The notes beneath the pieces are model-generated. The model searched no databases, was not told where the DNA came from, and saw nothing but the letters and a program-made list of their open reading frames with translations. A DNA stretch of 64,000 nt, taken from Cepaea nemoralis. Lineage: Eukaryota; Mollusca; Gastropoda; Stylommatophora; Helicidae. Below are positions 36,061 to 46,728 of this stretch, in pieces. The stretch lies in the NCBI GenBank assembly GCA_014155875.1, contig JACEFZ010026878.1:1-64000 (forward strand), given 5' to 3'. The translations under genes and the position numbers were made by a program. Each line of letters opens with the position of its first letter. Within the stretch, counting starts at the first letter, position 1.

Positions 36061-36340
36061 TCTCACAACTTTGGTCTTGGTGTAATTTGACCTGAATATA
36101 GAACAAGGTAGAGGGTCATCCCATGATCACCTTAGGTAGTCCATTTTACATAAAGTATGCCCACTGTTTAACAAATACAAGGTAAATAGCCGTGTTTGCA
36201 TCACCAGGCCTCATTCCCATACTTCCATCTTTTATGCAGACTACTTCTGAATCTACCATGGCTTCTGCAAAGGCATGCCCCTGTCGAATATCCTCAATAC
36301 TCTCCGTTTCATACATTAAAGTCCCCACAAATAAGAAGCC
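36061..36340. other. No gene recognised
   Basis: Sequence between the I/Nimb-like copy and the satellite. A 60-codon minus-strand ORF (36146-36328) has no recognisable motif. Confidence 0.35.
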
Positions 36341-36344
36341 TTTG

Positions 36345-36708
36345 CATTTAAATGTAGAATTATTTCAGAAATAAGTTAAATGTAGAATAACTAAAGAAAG
36401 AAGTTAAATGTAAAATACCTAAAGAAAGAAGTTACATGTAAAATTACTTCAGAAATAAGTTAACTGTATAATACCTAAAGAAAGAAGATACATGTAAAAT
36501 TACTTCAGAAATAAGTTACATGCAGAATACCTAAAGAAAGATATTAAATGTAGAATAGTACTGGAACCCATTTAAATATAGAATATACAATGACAGAAGT
36601 TAAATATAGAGTAGCCAACGAAATAAATTGCTTATAGAACAGACAAAGAAATAAATTAAAAATCAAATATCTCAATAAAGAAGTTAAGTGCAGGAAAATT
36701 AAATAATG
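36345..36708. repeat. 28-bp satellite, unit-D array part 3
   Basis: AAAGAAGTTAAATGTAGAAT-type units, some of them ATTACTTCAGAAATAAGTTA variants. Ends at the family X insertion. Confidence 0.88.
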
Positions 36709-36715
36709 AATTTAA

Positions 36716-37051
36716 GGGACGCAGAGGTGTTTCCAAGGCACCAGGGCCGGGTTATATACTGGCCAAGACCTATTGACACGTCCTCGTCGAGCGTCCTGAG
36801 CAACAGATCCCTTCGGGGTCCTGGCTAAAGTCAGTAGGATCGCCGATTCCTCCGAAGTCGGAGAGTGTCTGCCTGTACGACGAGAACCACCAGTCTGCAC
36901 ACCAATAAGCCAGACATGGGACAACGAATACTCACGCAAACTTCAGATCCTGTATGACATCACACTGATGTTGGAAAACAGGATGCCTTCATCCGACATA
37001 CCGGTCATCGCGTTGGAGCTCAAGCCAACGAACACAAGCAAGTAAGCAATT
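36716..37051 (+). mobile_element. 337-bp retroposon (family X), copy 2
   Basis: Full-length copy with the same 5' start (GGGACGCAGAGGTG) and the AAGCAAGTAAGCA tail. A 7-bp duplication AATTTAA flanks it (36709-36715 and 37052-37058). It is inserted inside the 28-bp satellite. Confidence 0.82.
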
Positions 37052-37058
37052 AATTTAA

Positions 37059-37345
37059 ATGTAGAACTACTAAAGAAATAAAAAAGTAAATGTAGAATAA
37101 TCCCAGAAATAATTTAAAAGTAGTATTTTTCAGAACGAAGTTAAATGTAGAACTGCTGAAGAAAGAAGTTAATTAAATAATAGCTCAACACAGAAGTCCA
37201 ATGTAGACTAGCTAAAGAAAGAAGTTAAGTGTAGAATAAATAGCAAATGAAACAAACAACAACAACAACAGTGTAATTAAGAAAAGCTAAAGCCAGAAGT
37301 TTAGCTAAGGAAGGAACTGCTATGTAGTATAGCCCAATAGAGAAC
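37059..37345. repeat. 28-bp satellite, unit-D array part 4
   Basis: Continuation after the family X insertion, degenerating toward 37345. Confidence 0.85.
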
Positions 37346-37636
37346 ATACATGTCGAAAAGCTTAAGGTAGTAACGATTGTGGTCACATTATGAATAGAGA
37401 ATAACTGGAACATAATGTGGCAGTAAGACAATGTGAAGCGAAAGATAAACGATGACAAGCAAAGAGAGAAGATGTATACTATCACTTCATACTGGTATGG
37501 AGACTACAAGTGAATGAACTAATATGTGTTGTTGGAGATTAGAAATCTGAAGAGACATGATTGCCTATGCTAGTTGGTTAATCAAGCGATGATGATGATG
37601 GTGAAAGTTGTAGTATAAAATCACACACTGCCTTAC

Positions 37637-37753
37637 CACTTAATGAATTCATGTTTCTCAAAGCGCCCTTTTCAAGTCGTTGACAATAATAATGCAGACA
37701 GCTATCGTTCCACGCGGCGTTCACAGGGTAGCATGTCTTCCCATACGTGCAAT
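37637..37753 (-). CDS. Exon C: four-cysteine module exon of the host gene
   Basis: A 117-nt internal exon. The acceptor AAATAG is followed by AT TGC at 37753; the donor GTAAGG follows 37637. Phase 1 at both ends. It encodes CTYGKTCYPVNAAWNDSC, then LHYY-C and a variable tail: spacing C-x5-C-x10-C-x4-C. CYPVN is shared with the other copies, while the part after Cys 4 is the most divergent of the set. Upstream intron CTGTATGGCTGATAAATAG parallels CTGTATGTCTGACACCTAG before exon D, which supports duplication. Confidence 0.75.
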
Positions 37754-37889
37754 CTATTTATCAGCCATACAGATGAATCGACTCACTTTGTAGGTTAGTC
37801 ATTACCATCATGTGTCATAAAAACTGTTGTGTGGCATCAATTTATTTAAGTTTGTGGGTTCTTTAATAGATGGAAAATGAATAACAGCA

Positions 37890-39130
37890 ATTCAATGTAC
37901 CCAGGGAAGAAGTTAAATGTAGAATAACACAAGAAAAATGTTTTCGTTATACAAGATAATAGCTCAGTGTAGAATAGCTGAAGAAAGAAATCTAATGTAG
38001 AATAGGTAAATGAATAGGTTAAAAGTGAAACTGCGGAATAAAGAAGGTATATTTAGAATAGCCAAATAAAGAAGTTGAATTTATAATAGCCCACGAAAGA
38101 ATTTAAATGTAGAATAGCCAAAGAGAGAAGTTAAATGTAGTATTGCCCAGTAAATAAGTTAAATATAGCATAGTCCAAGCTAGAAATTAAATGTAGAATA
38201 GTCCATAAAGATGTTAAATGTAGAATACCCTAGGAAAGAATTTAAATGTAGAATAGTCCAAGAAAGAAGTTAAATGTAGAATAGTCTAAGAAAGAAGTTA
38301 AATGTAAATAGTCCAAGAAAGAAGTTAAATTTAGAACCGATGAATAAAGAAGTTAAATGTAGATTAGTCAAAGAAAGACGTTAAGTGTAGAATAGCAACA
38401 GTAAGAAGTAATATGTAGAATAGCTCAAAAAAGACGTTAAAAGTAGAACAGCCCATGAAAGAAGTTAAATGTAGAATAGTCCATGAAAGAAGTTAAATGT
38501 AGAATAGTCCAAGAAAGAAGTTAAATGTAGAATAGTCCAAGAAAGAAGTTAAATGTAGAATAGTCCAAGAAAGAAGTTAAATGTAGAATAGTCCAAGAAA
38601 GAAGTTAAATGTAGAATAGTCCAAGAAAGAAGTTAAATGTAGAATAGTCCAAGAAAGAAGTTAAATGTAGAATAGCGAAAGAAAGATGTTGAATGTAGAA
38701 TAGTCCAAGAAAGATGTTAAATGTAGAATAGTCCAAGAAAGATGTTAAATGTAGAATAGCGAAAGAAAGAAGTTAAATGTAGAATAGTCCAAGAAAGATG
38801 TTAAATGTAGAATAGTCCAAGAAAGATGTTAAATGTAGAATAGTCCAAGAAAGAAGTTAAATGTAGAATAGTCCAAGAAAGATGTTAAATGTAGAATAGT
38901 CCAAGAAAGATGTTAAATGTAGAATAGTCCAAGAAAGAAGTTAAATGTAGAATAGTCCAAGAAAGATGTTAAATGTAGAATAGCGAAAGAAAGATGTTGA
39001 ATGTAGAATAGTCCAAGAAAGATGTTGAATGTTGCATGGCCCAATAAAGAAGTTAAATGTAGATTAGCCCGAGAAAGAATTTAAATGTAGAATAGCCCAC
39101 GAAAGAAGATAAATGTAGAATAGTCCAAGA
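37890..39130. repeat. 28-bp satellite, unit-C array
   Basis: About 44 units. The cleanest part (38480-39020) is near-identical GTTAAATGTAGAATAGTCCA with AGAAAGAA or AGAAAGAT between. Higher-order patterning is visible where GCGAAAGAAAGATG variants recur near 38670, 38755 and 38980. It leads directly into LINE coding sequence at 39137. Confidence 0.95.
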
Positions 39131-39136
39131 AAGAAG

Positions 39137-39490
39137 TTACATGGAGAATGCATATAGCATGTATAGCATGGTCCAGACAAATGCATAAGTTCACAAGATG
39201 AAGAATTATTCTTTGCAATATATCTTTGTCATTGGAGGTGAGAAAGTGAGTACTTAAGAGCTATCCTGAACCATTTATAATGTACGGGAGGGAACCATCG
39301 ACATTTAACAGATAAATGAGAAATTATATGGAAGCTATTGAAATGTAGTTTTAGTGGAAGAATTATGAAAAGACAATGGAAAGATAAAAAGATTATTGAA
39401 GATATCATTACAGCAGATATCTGACTAAAGAACTCGTTAATCACATCAGAAGTGGATATTCTACATTCTTTGCACATTTCAGGACTAACG
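39137..39490 (+). pseudogene. LINE ORF2 fragment downstream of the satellite
   Basis: The plus strand reads as a decayed version of the thumb/connector that normally follows EVKCRIA: HKMKN, then a LEV-like segment, NEKLYGSY, and RTR-SHQKW with the ILCTFQD region. It aligns in order with 18787-19195, so the 28-bp array sits exactly inside this LINE ORF. Confidence 0.65.
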
Positions 39491-39774
39491 GGCAGCTAGA
39501 TCAAACTGTGAAAGTTTGAAAGTTTAAGGAGAGCTAGGGGAAACGGGATGACAGAGGCTGGACAGTGTTTCACCGCGTTATGGCGAAATATTGGTCTCAG
39601 AAATGTCGGCATTGCAAGAGACAGTTGGTTGAGGACATACATAATCTCAACCGCCGCACAGCATGACCTATAAGCAGAAAGAGAAGCAACGAGACAAAGA
39701 GAAACATGCAACCTGATCCACTGTTTGCCAGCTGTCACAATCTTTGGTTGCCCCATTGAAGAAATCCGGCAGCT

Positions 39775-40170
39775 ATGTTTTGATACAGCTAGAAAACATT
39801 TCCTTATTTATAACGGACTCACGGAGCATGCTGAGAAAAGTGAAGACACGCATGTTTCTGGCAGAGTGGCATAGGCAGATGTGGTCACGGTTTTTTTTTT
39901 TTTTTTTTTATTTTTGTGTGGTGAGATCATGAGTACAGCATGGAAGATAAATCACATAAATCACCATTGGTTAGAGAGAAAGGTGAGACAGCGAGTGACC
40001 AGAGGTTCTAATCGACATTCAGTAATCCGAGGAAAGATCAGAGAAGACAGATAATCAAGACCCAAACTGGTACCATTAAGAGTGAGGCTCTTTGCTGGCT
40101 GTTGGAGATGAGGACAGAGCACGTTATTAGTAAAGTATGTACTATTCGGATAGGATTGCAGGTGCCGCAA
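39775..40170 (+). pseudogene. I/Nimb-like RNase H fragment
   Basis: LFITDSRSMLRKVKTRMFLA EWH matches TDSESMLRRVRTGKLRAEWL of the palindrome LINE. Further downstream the decayed C-terminal region ends near TTTGCTGGCTGTTGGAGATG. A T run at 39891 interrupts it. Confidence 0.72.
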
Positions 40171-40424
40171 CTGAAAAATCGATAGAATTCTTCCTTATGT
40201 AATACCAGTAAACTGACCCCGCTGACGTACCGACGACGTCACAAACGGACTCCTCATCAATCGACAATTAAAGGGGATTTATTGCCTGGCATATTTCGTT
40301 GCATCTCGTCGCACATTTTGCAGAAATCAGATAATATAGGATAATGACATTAGATAAATCCGTCAAGCTGAAATGTACATATATACGCACAGTAATTTCA
40401 ATTGTCGACGACGTTATTTGTCAA

Positions 40425-40760
40425 CTGATTACAAGTCTTTCTTTTTGCATACGGCTGCCTTAAGTATATTAATCCTGATGGCTTCTGCAAACTGTAACAA
40501 GCGGCTCTTTTGTGTTTTAAACAACACGCCAAACACATTGTCCATACCAATATCGTGACCGGTTTCTAAAATGTTCCATCCATTTGATAACGTAGGAAGT
40601 TTGGGGTATGTCGGCTTGGCCAGGATACCATTTATTCTGTGTATTATTCTGCCAATGCGATTAGATATGTGTTTGACCACCCCGATGTTTAACTGGCTCA
40701 CTGTTCTATCGGTGTAAGTAAACGGTTGCCTGCATGTAAATTGATAAATACAATTTGATT
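40425..40760 (-). pseudogene. Penelope-like element fragment (GIY-YIG end)
   Basis: The minus strand has NCIYQFTCRQPFTYTDRTV, then a linker, ILETGHDIGMDNVFGVLFKT and RLLQFAEAIRINILKAAVCK KKD. This order (Y...C....Y..RT, TGH, EA.RI, C.KK) resembles the C-terminal GIY-YIG nuclease region of Penelope-like retroelements. The reverse transcriptase is not recognisable. Confidence 0.5.
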
Positions 40761-42050
40761 TGGCGTACAGAGGGATAGGTTCATTTTAATACTGGGGTGG
40801 AAATATTTGTGGTTATGTATCTAATAACTTGTGCTGCAACATAGACTGTTCGGCCAAATGCTTTAATGAGTTAATCCTGTAGACGTTGTATTACGTCATT
40901 CCCTCGAAATCATTGGCTTGCACAGTTCTAACAAACTTTGCAAAATTATGTCTATTATGAAAGATTATGGTAGTCTAGCACACAATCGTTTTTTGCACTA
41001 GGCGTGAAAAAAGTCGCATGTCCTCTGTCTCTTGATTACAAAAAACGGTCTGGTGAATGTAGTCGGTCTAGAAAGTAGTGGTCTTACTCTTGGAAACATT
41101 GTGCAAATTAGGTGACCAGTAGATTGGGTGTGCTTTGTCTAGTCTGTAAAAGAACGTGTACACAGATACATGTTTTTGACCTTATTGTGGTTCTAGATGG
41201 CACTAAAATTGCAAGTATATACATATATTTGATGTACATCGTCAAGTATACTGTTTAGAGAGTCAATTTCATCGCAGACTGGGTATTTGTGTACAGCAGC
41301 AATTTCGCCGCTTAGTTTCGGTTGTTTGGTGCTGCCTGGGCATCACTACTAGCAGACGCCTGTCTCTTGCGCTATGATGTAGCTAATGCTGTTATGGATG
41401 TTGATGATGATGGTGTTTCGTAATCTTTTGAATATGATCTTGTAAAATGGCTGCCTTCATATACAACCGACCACAAATAGGACTATTGTGTCCTTGATTT
41501 CTTGATGCCGTGGATGGTTCTAATGTGGCGGACAAGATTGCGAGATTAGGTGAAAAATTTACTACATGTTAGATACAATCCTCGTTCTGCTGCTTGGTTG
41601 GAAGGCATAATTTTACTCAACTTCGCGAGCAGTGTAATACTGACTTGAAGCTTTTTCGTGCACCAGAGAGATGGGTGGGATTAATTTCAATTCCCTTACC
41701 AATAGGGTGGCATTAGGTAATGATACTTTTATGACCAAAGATGTTGTCAGGCGCCAGCAGGTTACATAGTCTTTAGATGATGTAATGTTTATCTCCACTC
41801 CACCCCACTCAACATGCAATGACCTTGATTAAAAATGTCTGAGTGTAAACATCCGTCTTGTCCATCTCTTGACTACAGCTGTCTAAACACGTCATCTCTA
41901 TTGTCCTCTATTTCTATCACCTTGCGTGTTAATCAACTGAGCCAGTATGTTTAGGTAATAGAGAGCCATTGCCAAGTGACATTTTGCCGCTTCACCATAA
42001 TTCAACATCGCTTCCATATAAGCTCTAAATCTCTTTTACAGACACGAATT
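40761..42050. other. No gene recognised
   Basis: Possible further decay of the Penelope-like element. A minus-strand stretch HIRTIHGIKKSRTQ near 41510 resembles a zinc-finger tail. Nothing else is supportable. Confidence 0.35.
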
Positions 42051-42066
42051 CACCACAAGATATAAC

Positions 42067-42276
42067 GCCTCCGAAGTCGGAGAGTGTCTGCCTGTATGGC
42101 TAGGAACCACCAGTCTGTTCACCAATAAGCCAGACATGGGATAACGGATACTCATGCAAACCTCAGGTCCTGTATGACATCACACTGATGTTGGACAACA
42201 AGATGCCTTCATTCGACATACAGGACTTCGCGTTGGAGCTCAAGCCAACGAACACAAGCAAGCAAGCAAGCAAGCA
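42067..42276 (+). mobile_element. 337-bp retroposon (family X), copy 3, 5'-truncated
   Basis: Contains the last 200 bp of family X, ending in an (AAGC)n tail at about 42255-42276. It is flanked by a 15-bp duplication ACCACAAGATATAAC / ACCACGAGATATAAC (42052-42066 and 42277-42291, one mismatch). 5' truncation with a target-site duplication is the signature of target-primed reverse transcription. Confidence 0.85.
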
Positions 42277-42291
42277 ACCACGAGATATAAC

Positions 42292-42900
42292 TAAGAAAAT
42301 CTAGACCATCTTGACCTATGAGCTCACAAAGTACTGTACTTGTTGCCAAGAAGATTAGCCTAATCAACGTGCTCACTCATGTCTGAGCGAGACTTTTGAA
42401 GACTTGTAAGCTCCCAGTTATCGGTCATGATGGAGCGGACTATGGAGAGTAACGCTGAAGATGACACAATAAAAGATCCAACTTCCAACTGTGTGAGATG
42501 GACACATATAAGAAAACTGACACATACAAAGTAATATTCCTAAACACAATACATGAAGACACACAAATATATACACTAGATATATCTAATCAGGAAGACG
42601 TATGGTGATATTTACACTGTCCTGGTGTACATTTAAACTTTATGGTGCTTGAGAGGAATCAATTTTCTCACACTAACACAAGTTGGCCATTTTTTATGAA
42701 AACACTAGACACAATCAAAATCAGTCAACACGGGAGAAATATATCTAACTAATCCCAACTAGTCACCGGTCATCTTCCTTGACCACCCTAATCGATATTA
42801 TACTCCACACCAATGACCAGCTTTGAACTCGATCGTAATCAATACTGCTAGATGTTCATGACTGGTATTGCTAAATCTGACATGAAGCGATATACCTTTC
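42292..42900. other. No gene recognised
   Basis: Intronic-looking sequence upstream of the GAT run beside exon B. Confidence 0.35.
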
Positions 42901-42978
42901 TAATGCTAGTTGGTTATTCTGATGATGATGATGATTATGATGATGATGGATGATGTAGTATAAAGTATACTAACGTAC

Positions 42979-43095
42979 ATTCTTTCAGCTCAAAAACCAC
43001 GGTGTTCTCTGTTGCGTTGGTACAGACATAATACATACAGGCGTCGATATAATGTTTGTATCCCACGGGATAACAATTGTCCTCAAACTCGCAAT
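42979..43095 (-). CDS. Exon B: four-cysteine module exon of the host gene
   Basis: A 117-nt internal exon. The acceptor TTCCTAG is followed by AT TGC at 43095; the donor GTACGT follows 42979. Phase 1 at both ends. It encodes CEFEDNCYPVGYKHYIDAC, then MYYV-CTNAT and a tail ending ELKE: spacing C-x5-C-x11-C-x4-C. It is closest to exon E: both have the PVG and YVCTN motifs, and both carry the DNA string TTGGTACAGACATAA. Its frame is free of stops and all four cysteines are kept, which argues against neutral decay. Confidence 0.78.
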
Positions 43096-43231
43096 CTAGG
43101 AATCAGATATACAGCTGTTACAACTCAGTATATTAGTTAGACATCATCATCACGTGCTAATTACATTATTTTATGGTGCAGAAATATGTTAAAGCATTTA
43201 ATTATGTTGTTTTGTTACTAGCAGTAAGCGG

Positions 43232-43335
43232 AAGATATGTTAACGAAGTTAAATGAAGAATATCCCAAATATTAGCAGCATGCCATAAGATGAAGACCCT
43301 TTTCTGCAAAGTATATTTGTCACCTGAGAGAAAAA
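43232..43335 (+). pseudogene. Old LINE fragment beside exon B
   Basis: NEVK then RISQILAACHKMKT: the same LINE site as beside exon E, here with a single unamplified copy of the future 28-bp unit. Confidence 0.6.
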
Positions 43336-43404
43336 TTGTTTTCATTAGTTCTTTATTTTTAAGTCCCGTGTAGTTTCCAGGTATAGGTTAGTGATGTGAT
43401 GTCG

Positions 43405-43785
43405 CCATCACATTGTGTAGGGATGAGAACGAGGAGTAATAGGTGGCCAGTTGTTCCCTCACTTTGACCACCACATTGTGTAGGAATGAGAACAAGGAGG
43501 AATAGGTGACCAGTTGTTCCCTTACTTTGACCATTACATTGTGTAGGGTTGAGAATAGGATGAATAGGTGGCCAGTTGTCCTCTTACTTAGATCATCACA
43601 TTGTGTAGGGATGAGAGCAAGGAGGAATAGTTGGCCAGTTGTTCCCATACTTTGACCACCACACTGTGTAAGGATGGGAACACGGAGGAATAGGCTGCCA
43701 GTTGTTCCCTCACTTTGATCATCACATTGTGTGATGATGAGAACAAGGAGGAATAGGCGGCCAGTTGTTCCATCACTTTGACCGT
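43405..43785. repeat. 63-bp minisatellite
   Basis: About six units (CACATTGTGTAGGGATGAGA, ACAAGGAGGAATAGG, GGCCAGTTGTTCCCTCACTT). The period is a multiple of three; the minus strand reads VREQLATYSSLFSSLHNVMV repeatedly. The last unit runs straight into a LINE C-terminus at 43787. Confidence 0.92.
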
Positions 43786-43786
43786 A

Positions 43787-43910
43787 TCAGAAATGGAATA
43801 AATTCAAAGGAGAAAACAATTGCATATAAAGCACACACAGAGTGTGAGAGACGTAAGATGATGCATGATTGTGAAAATGACCATGTGTTCACATGCATCC
43901 ACTGTCCAAG
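43787..43910 (+). pseudogene. LINE C-terminal fragment
   Basis: RIRNGINSKEKTIAYKAHTE, then DHVFTCIHC matches the minus-strand copy at 24483-24704. It stops after the first zinc-finger Cys pair, where an I/Nimb-like LINE begins. Confidence 0.65.
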
Positions 43911-44155
43911 GGTAGGTGGAAACAACCTTGCCTCTCTAGCTGACTTGATATTTTCCTGGCAATTAACTTCTCCAGCAGTTTGCCTATTGTATTTTGCATG
44001 GTTATTACCCGATATCCCTGAGATTTTGTGTGGTCTTTGCCAGGCTTCGGCAAGGGAATAAGATAGATGTGAAATTACTCTTCCTTGATGCTAGCACTCC
44101 CTATGCTGTTGTTGTACATTTCTGCTAGCTCCTCTAGTACGTTGCAGGTACACAT
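43911..44155 (-). pseudogene. I/Nimb-like LINE reverse transcriptase, 3' part split by LTR element
   Basis: The minus strand reads VLEELAEMYNNSIGSASIKE, then LIPLPKPGKDHTKSQGYRVI and NTIGKLLEKLIARK. It is the continuation of the reverse transcriptase whose first part lies at 53557-53925, beyond the 9.4-kb insertion. It ends at 43911, so the palm and RNase H are missing. Confidence 0.85.
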
Positions 44156-46250
44156 TGTCACAAAATAAAACCGTGTGTTTAACCGGTTGATTATTATAGA
44201 GGATTTTCTGATTAAGCGGACGATCTGCCAGCGACAACTATTTTTACTAACTGGAAAAAACAAAGCGGATGTCAAAATCCCAGGACAATATTTGTAGCTG
44301 CACGTGTACATCTCTAACGGATTTTGAAACATTTGGTGGTGATGGAGACAGATCCCGGCAGCGCCGTGGCAGTTTGTCAACATTTGAATACAAATGGAAG
44401 CAGTGGGGTCAGCCCATATACACATTTGGTGGTGAGTGAGGAGGAAGTGAGTGTGCTGAATCATATATCACTTTGACTAGTCATAAACATATCAGAGGGA
44501 AAACGGAAGTACTTAGCACGGAAGTAACAGTACATATGTCAATTCTTGGTTTCCGGAACATCGAGAAGATTGACGGGGTTATTTGCAACTGTTGTTGGGG
44601 GTATCCAGGAACTCGCTGGCTTGTTTTGGGAATCAAAACCTGTGATGACAAATCTAACATGGAGGGAACCAGAGGGGGGATGGATCCCTGACAGGGGATG
44701 ATCTGCCAATGTGCCACCTGTGTGGGGGGCATAAAGGATAACGTCACGTGGCCAACTTTGGTAGTTTGCCATATAAACCCGAGTTGGGACCAACTAGGGG
44801 GACTTGAAAATGCTCTAGTCGGAGTGCCAGGGCACTGCAGTGCTTAGTGGAAATAATATCTACCGTGTGTTAATTAGTGACTTAATTTTACACGTGCCTA
44901 TAATGGCAGATGTAGATATGATTGATAGGACTGCAGTAGTGCCATTTAAGGTATAACCTATTATAATATTAGTTCTAATTAATATAGACTGTGGCTTGTT
45001 AAACTATAGTGTGATGATTAGCACTGTTAGTGGAAACTAGTTAGAGTAGCATAGTGATATTAACTCTGCTAGTTAAGAATAGATTAGTGAAGTGTTGATA
45101 AGCTTTACTAGTTGAGAATTGAGTAAGGAGGGATAATTGGGATCTTCCCGTAGGTGTCCCTGGTGAGCGGGGTTCGCATTCTGTTTGCTGATTTTTTCTT
45201 TGTCATAGCCTGATTCGGCTTTAGGTGGGTAGCTAATCTGCTCTATGACTAAGTCTAGTTAGCTAAAGATCATTAAGCAAGGTGATAGGCTTACACTCAG
45301 CCGAAAGGATCAGTGACTAGTACTATCACCAGATGTGTTGTTTCTATCCTAGGTTCCCTACCAAATCCAAGGAAACTCAACAAGTTTTTGGGAAAGAATC
45401 CAATCCCATTCGGAAGAACACCAGTTCAACAATCAATAAAGTTGCATACAGAACGTAACTAAAGCTAGAAGGAAGTTGATTCACCAAAGAGAGTGATGCG
45501 TACTGATGCACCACACAGCATCAGACAGTAGTAACGAACTGAAAACATTAAGTCTAATAATTACATAGTGTGATATAATCTCGTGTAATAGAACACAAGA
45601 CTTGATACTTGAGGCTAGATAGACACGAGGGAGGATCCAGTACAGTAACAATTAACATTAATGACTGTGTACACTACAAAGGACTTGTGCAGTTTTTTTT
45701 TAAGGAACGATAGGAACGGACATTGTGTAGGGTGCAACCGGTCCATGATTAACTGTTAATACCACCGGTGTCTATTTCGGATGATCATGAAATTGGATTA
45801 CCAGAGGTCTACAGAGGCAAAGCAGTATCCGGCAAGATGGTTTCGGCACTGGGTGAGCTGTACATGTTCTGACGTAACGTGCTGTGGTCTATCCTTGCTG
45901 GGATCAGCTGACTGGGTTGTTGTCTGAGAGTCCGATTCTACACACTTTATAGAACACGTCACACATTTTCTTCACATACACGTCTCATATACGTTACACT
46001 TTTATTTTAATAAATTAATCTTTATTAATTTTTAGAAGCAAGAGTTGTTGAGTAGGTTGCGTTGGGAAGTATGAGAGGGGGCATAGTACGACAGTGAGAG
46101 AGTGATAGGAAAAGGTGTCCATAGGCTGATGGAGTGTGTTGGACGGAAGCTGGTGGATTCTCCAGAATATTGAGAAGGAAAAAAAAATATTATAATGTGG
46201 GTGTCGGCTCTCTTCACTCCAGGGACGACATTGTAAAGGAGGACACGACA
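44156..46250 (+). repeat. 5' LTR, 2095 bp
   Basis: Begins TGTCACAAAA and ends GGACACGACA. A TATA-like CCATATAAACC lies at about 44770. The LTR is very long for the group and has no convincing ORF. About 15 differences from the 3' LTR by eye, two or three of them single-base indels. Confidence 0.95.
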
Positions 46251-46254
46251 TTAT

Positions 46255-46272
46255 TGGGGCTCGTAAACGGAA
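46255..46272 (+). promoter_or_regulatory. Primer binding site, tRNA-Pro-like
   Basis: TGGGGCTCGTAAACGGAAT begins 4 nt after the LTR. It matches TGGGGGCTCGTCCGGGAT (tRNA-Pro) with one missing G and a changed core. The match is inexact, so the primer identity is inferred. Confidence 0.55.
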
Positions 46273-46482
46273 TCTTTGGACAGCGGGATCTCTCGTAAAC
46301 GGAATCCTTGGACAGCGGGATCTCTCGTAAACGGAATCCTTGGACAGCGGGATCTCTCGTAAACGGAATCCTTGAACAGCGGGATCTCCCGTAAACGGAA
46401 TCCTTGGACAGCGAGATCTCCTGCAAGCAGGAACGTTTGACAGGGGGATCTTCTGACAACGGGGTCTTTTGACACGGGATCC
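46260..46482 (+). repeat. 32-bp tandem repeats in the leader overlapping the primer site
   Basis: Five near-identical 32-bp units (46260-46419) followed by two degenerate ones. Each unit starts CTCGTAAACGGAAT, the same string as the primer-site end, and continues CCTTGGACAGCGGGATCT. The array therefore seems to have grown from the primer binding site itself. Confidence 0.92.
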
Positions 46483-46728
46483 TTAGTTATTAGAGGGAGA
46501 TATCATTTTGGAGAATCCAGCTAGAGTGAATGTGGATAGGGGTTAGGACTAATATCTTACCTGTTCACACTTCACACGTCTGCATAGGTCTGTGGTCCTG
46601 ATTCTACTCTTGTCACTGAGTGAATGTGCTGTGTGTGGTAATATCTAGATTTATAGTACTTGTTCATATATCTGTATAGTAATTTGCAGTTATATTGTAC
46701 TAGACCTGCTAGCTTACCTCTCTGTATA

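Noticed and set aside
36146..36328. 60-codon minus-strand ORF (GTLMYETESIEDIRQG...)
   Set aside because: It reads like protein but has no recognised motif, no splice signals in a consistent phase and lies at the edge of a LINE. Left as unexplained.
41613..41819. 68-codon minus-strand ORF near the Penelope-like fragment
   Set aside because: No motif, no neighbouring frame continuity. Possible shadow.
44473..44793. ORFs inside the LTRs (repeated at 51778-52098)
   Set aside because: They occur on both strands and in overlapping frames, with no homology. Long LTRs often contain chance ORFs.
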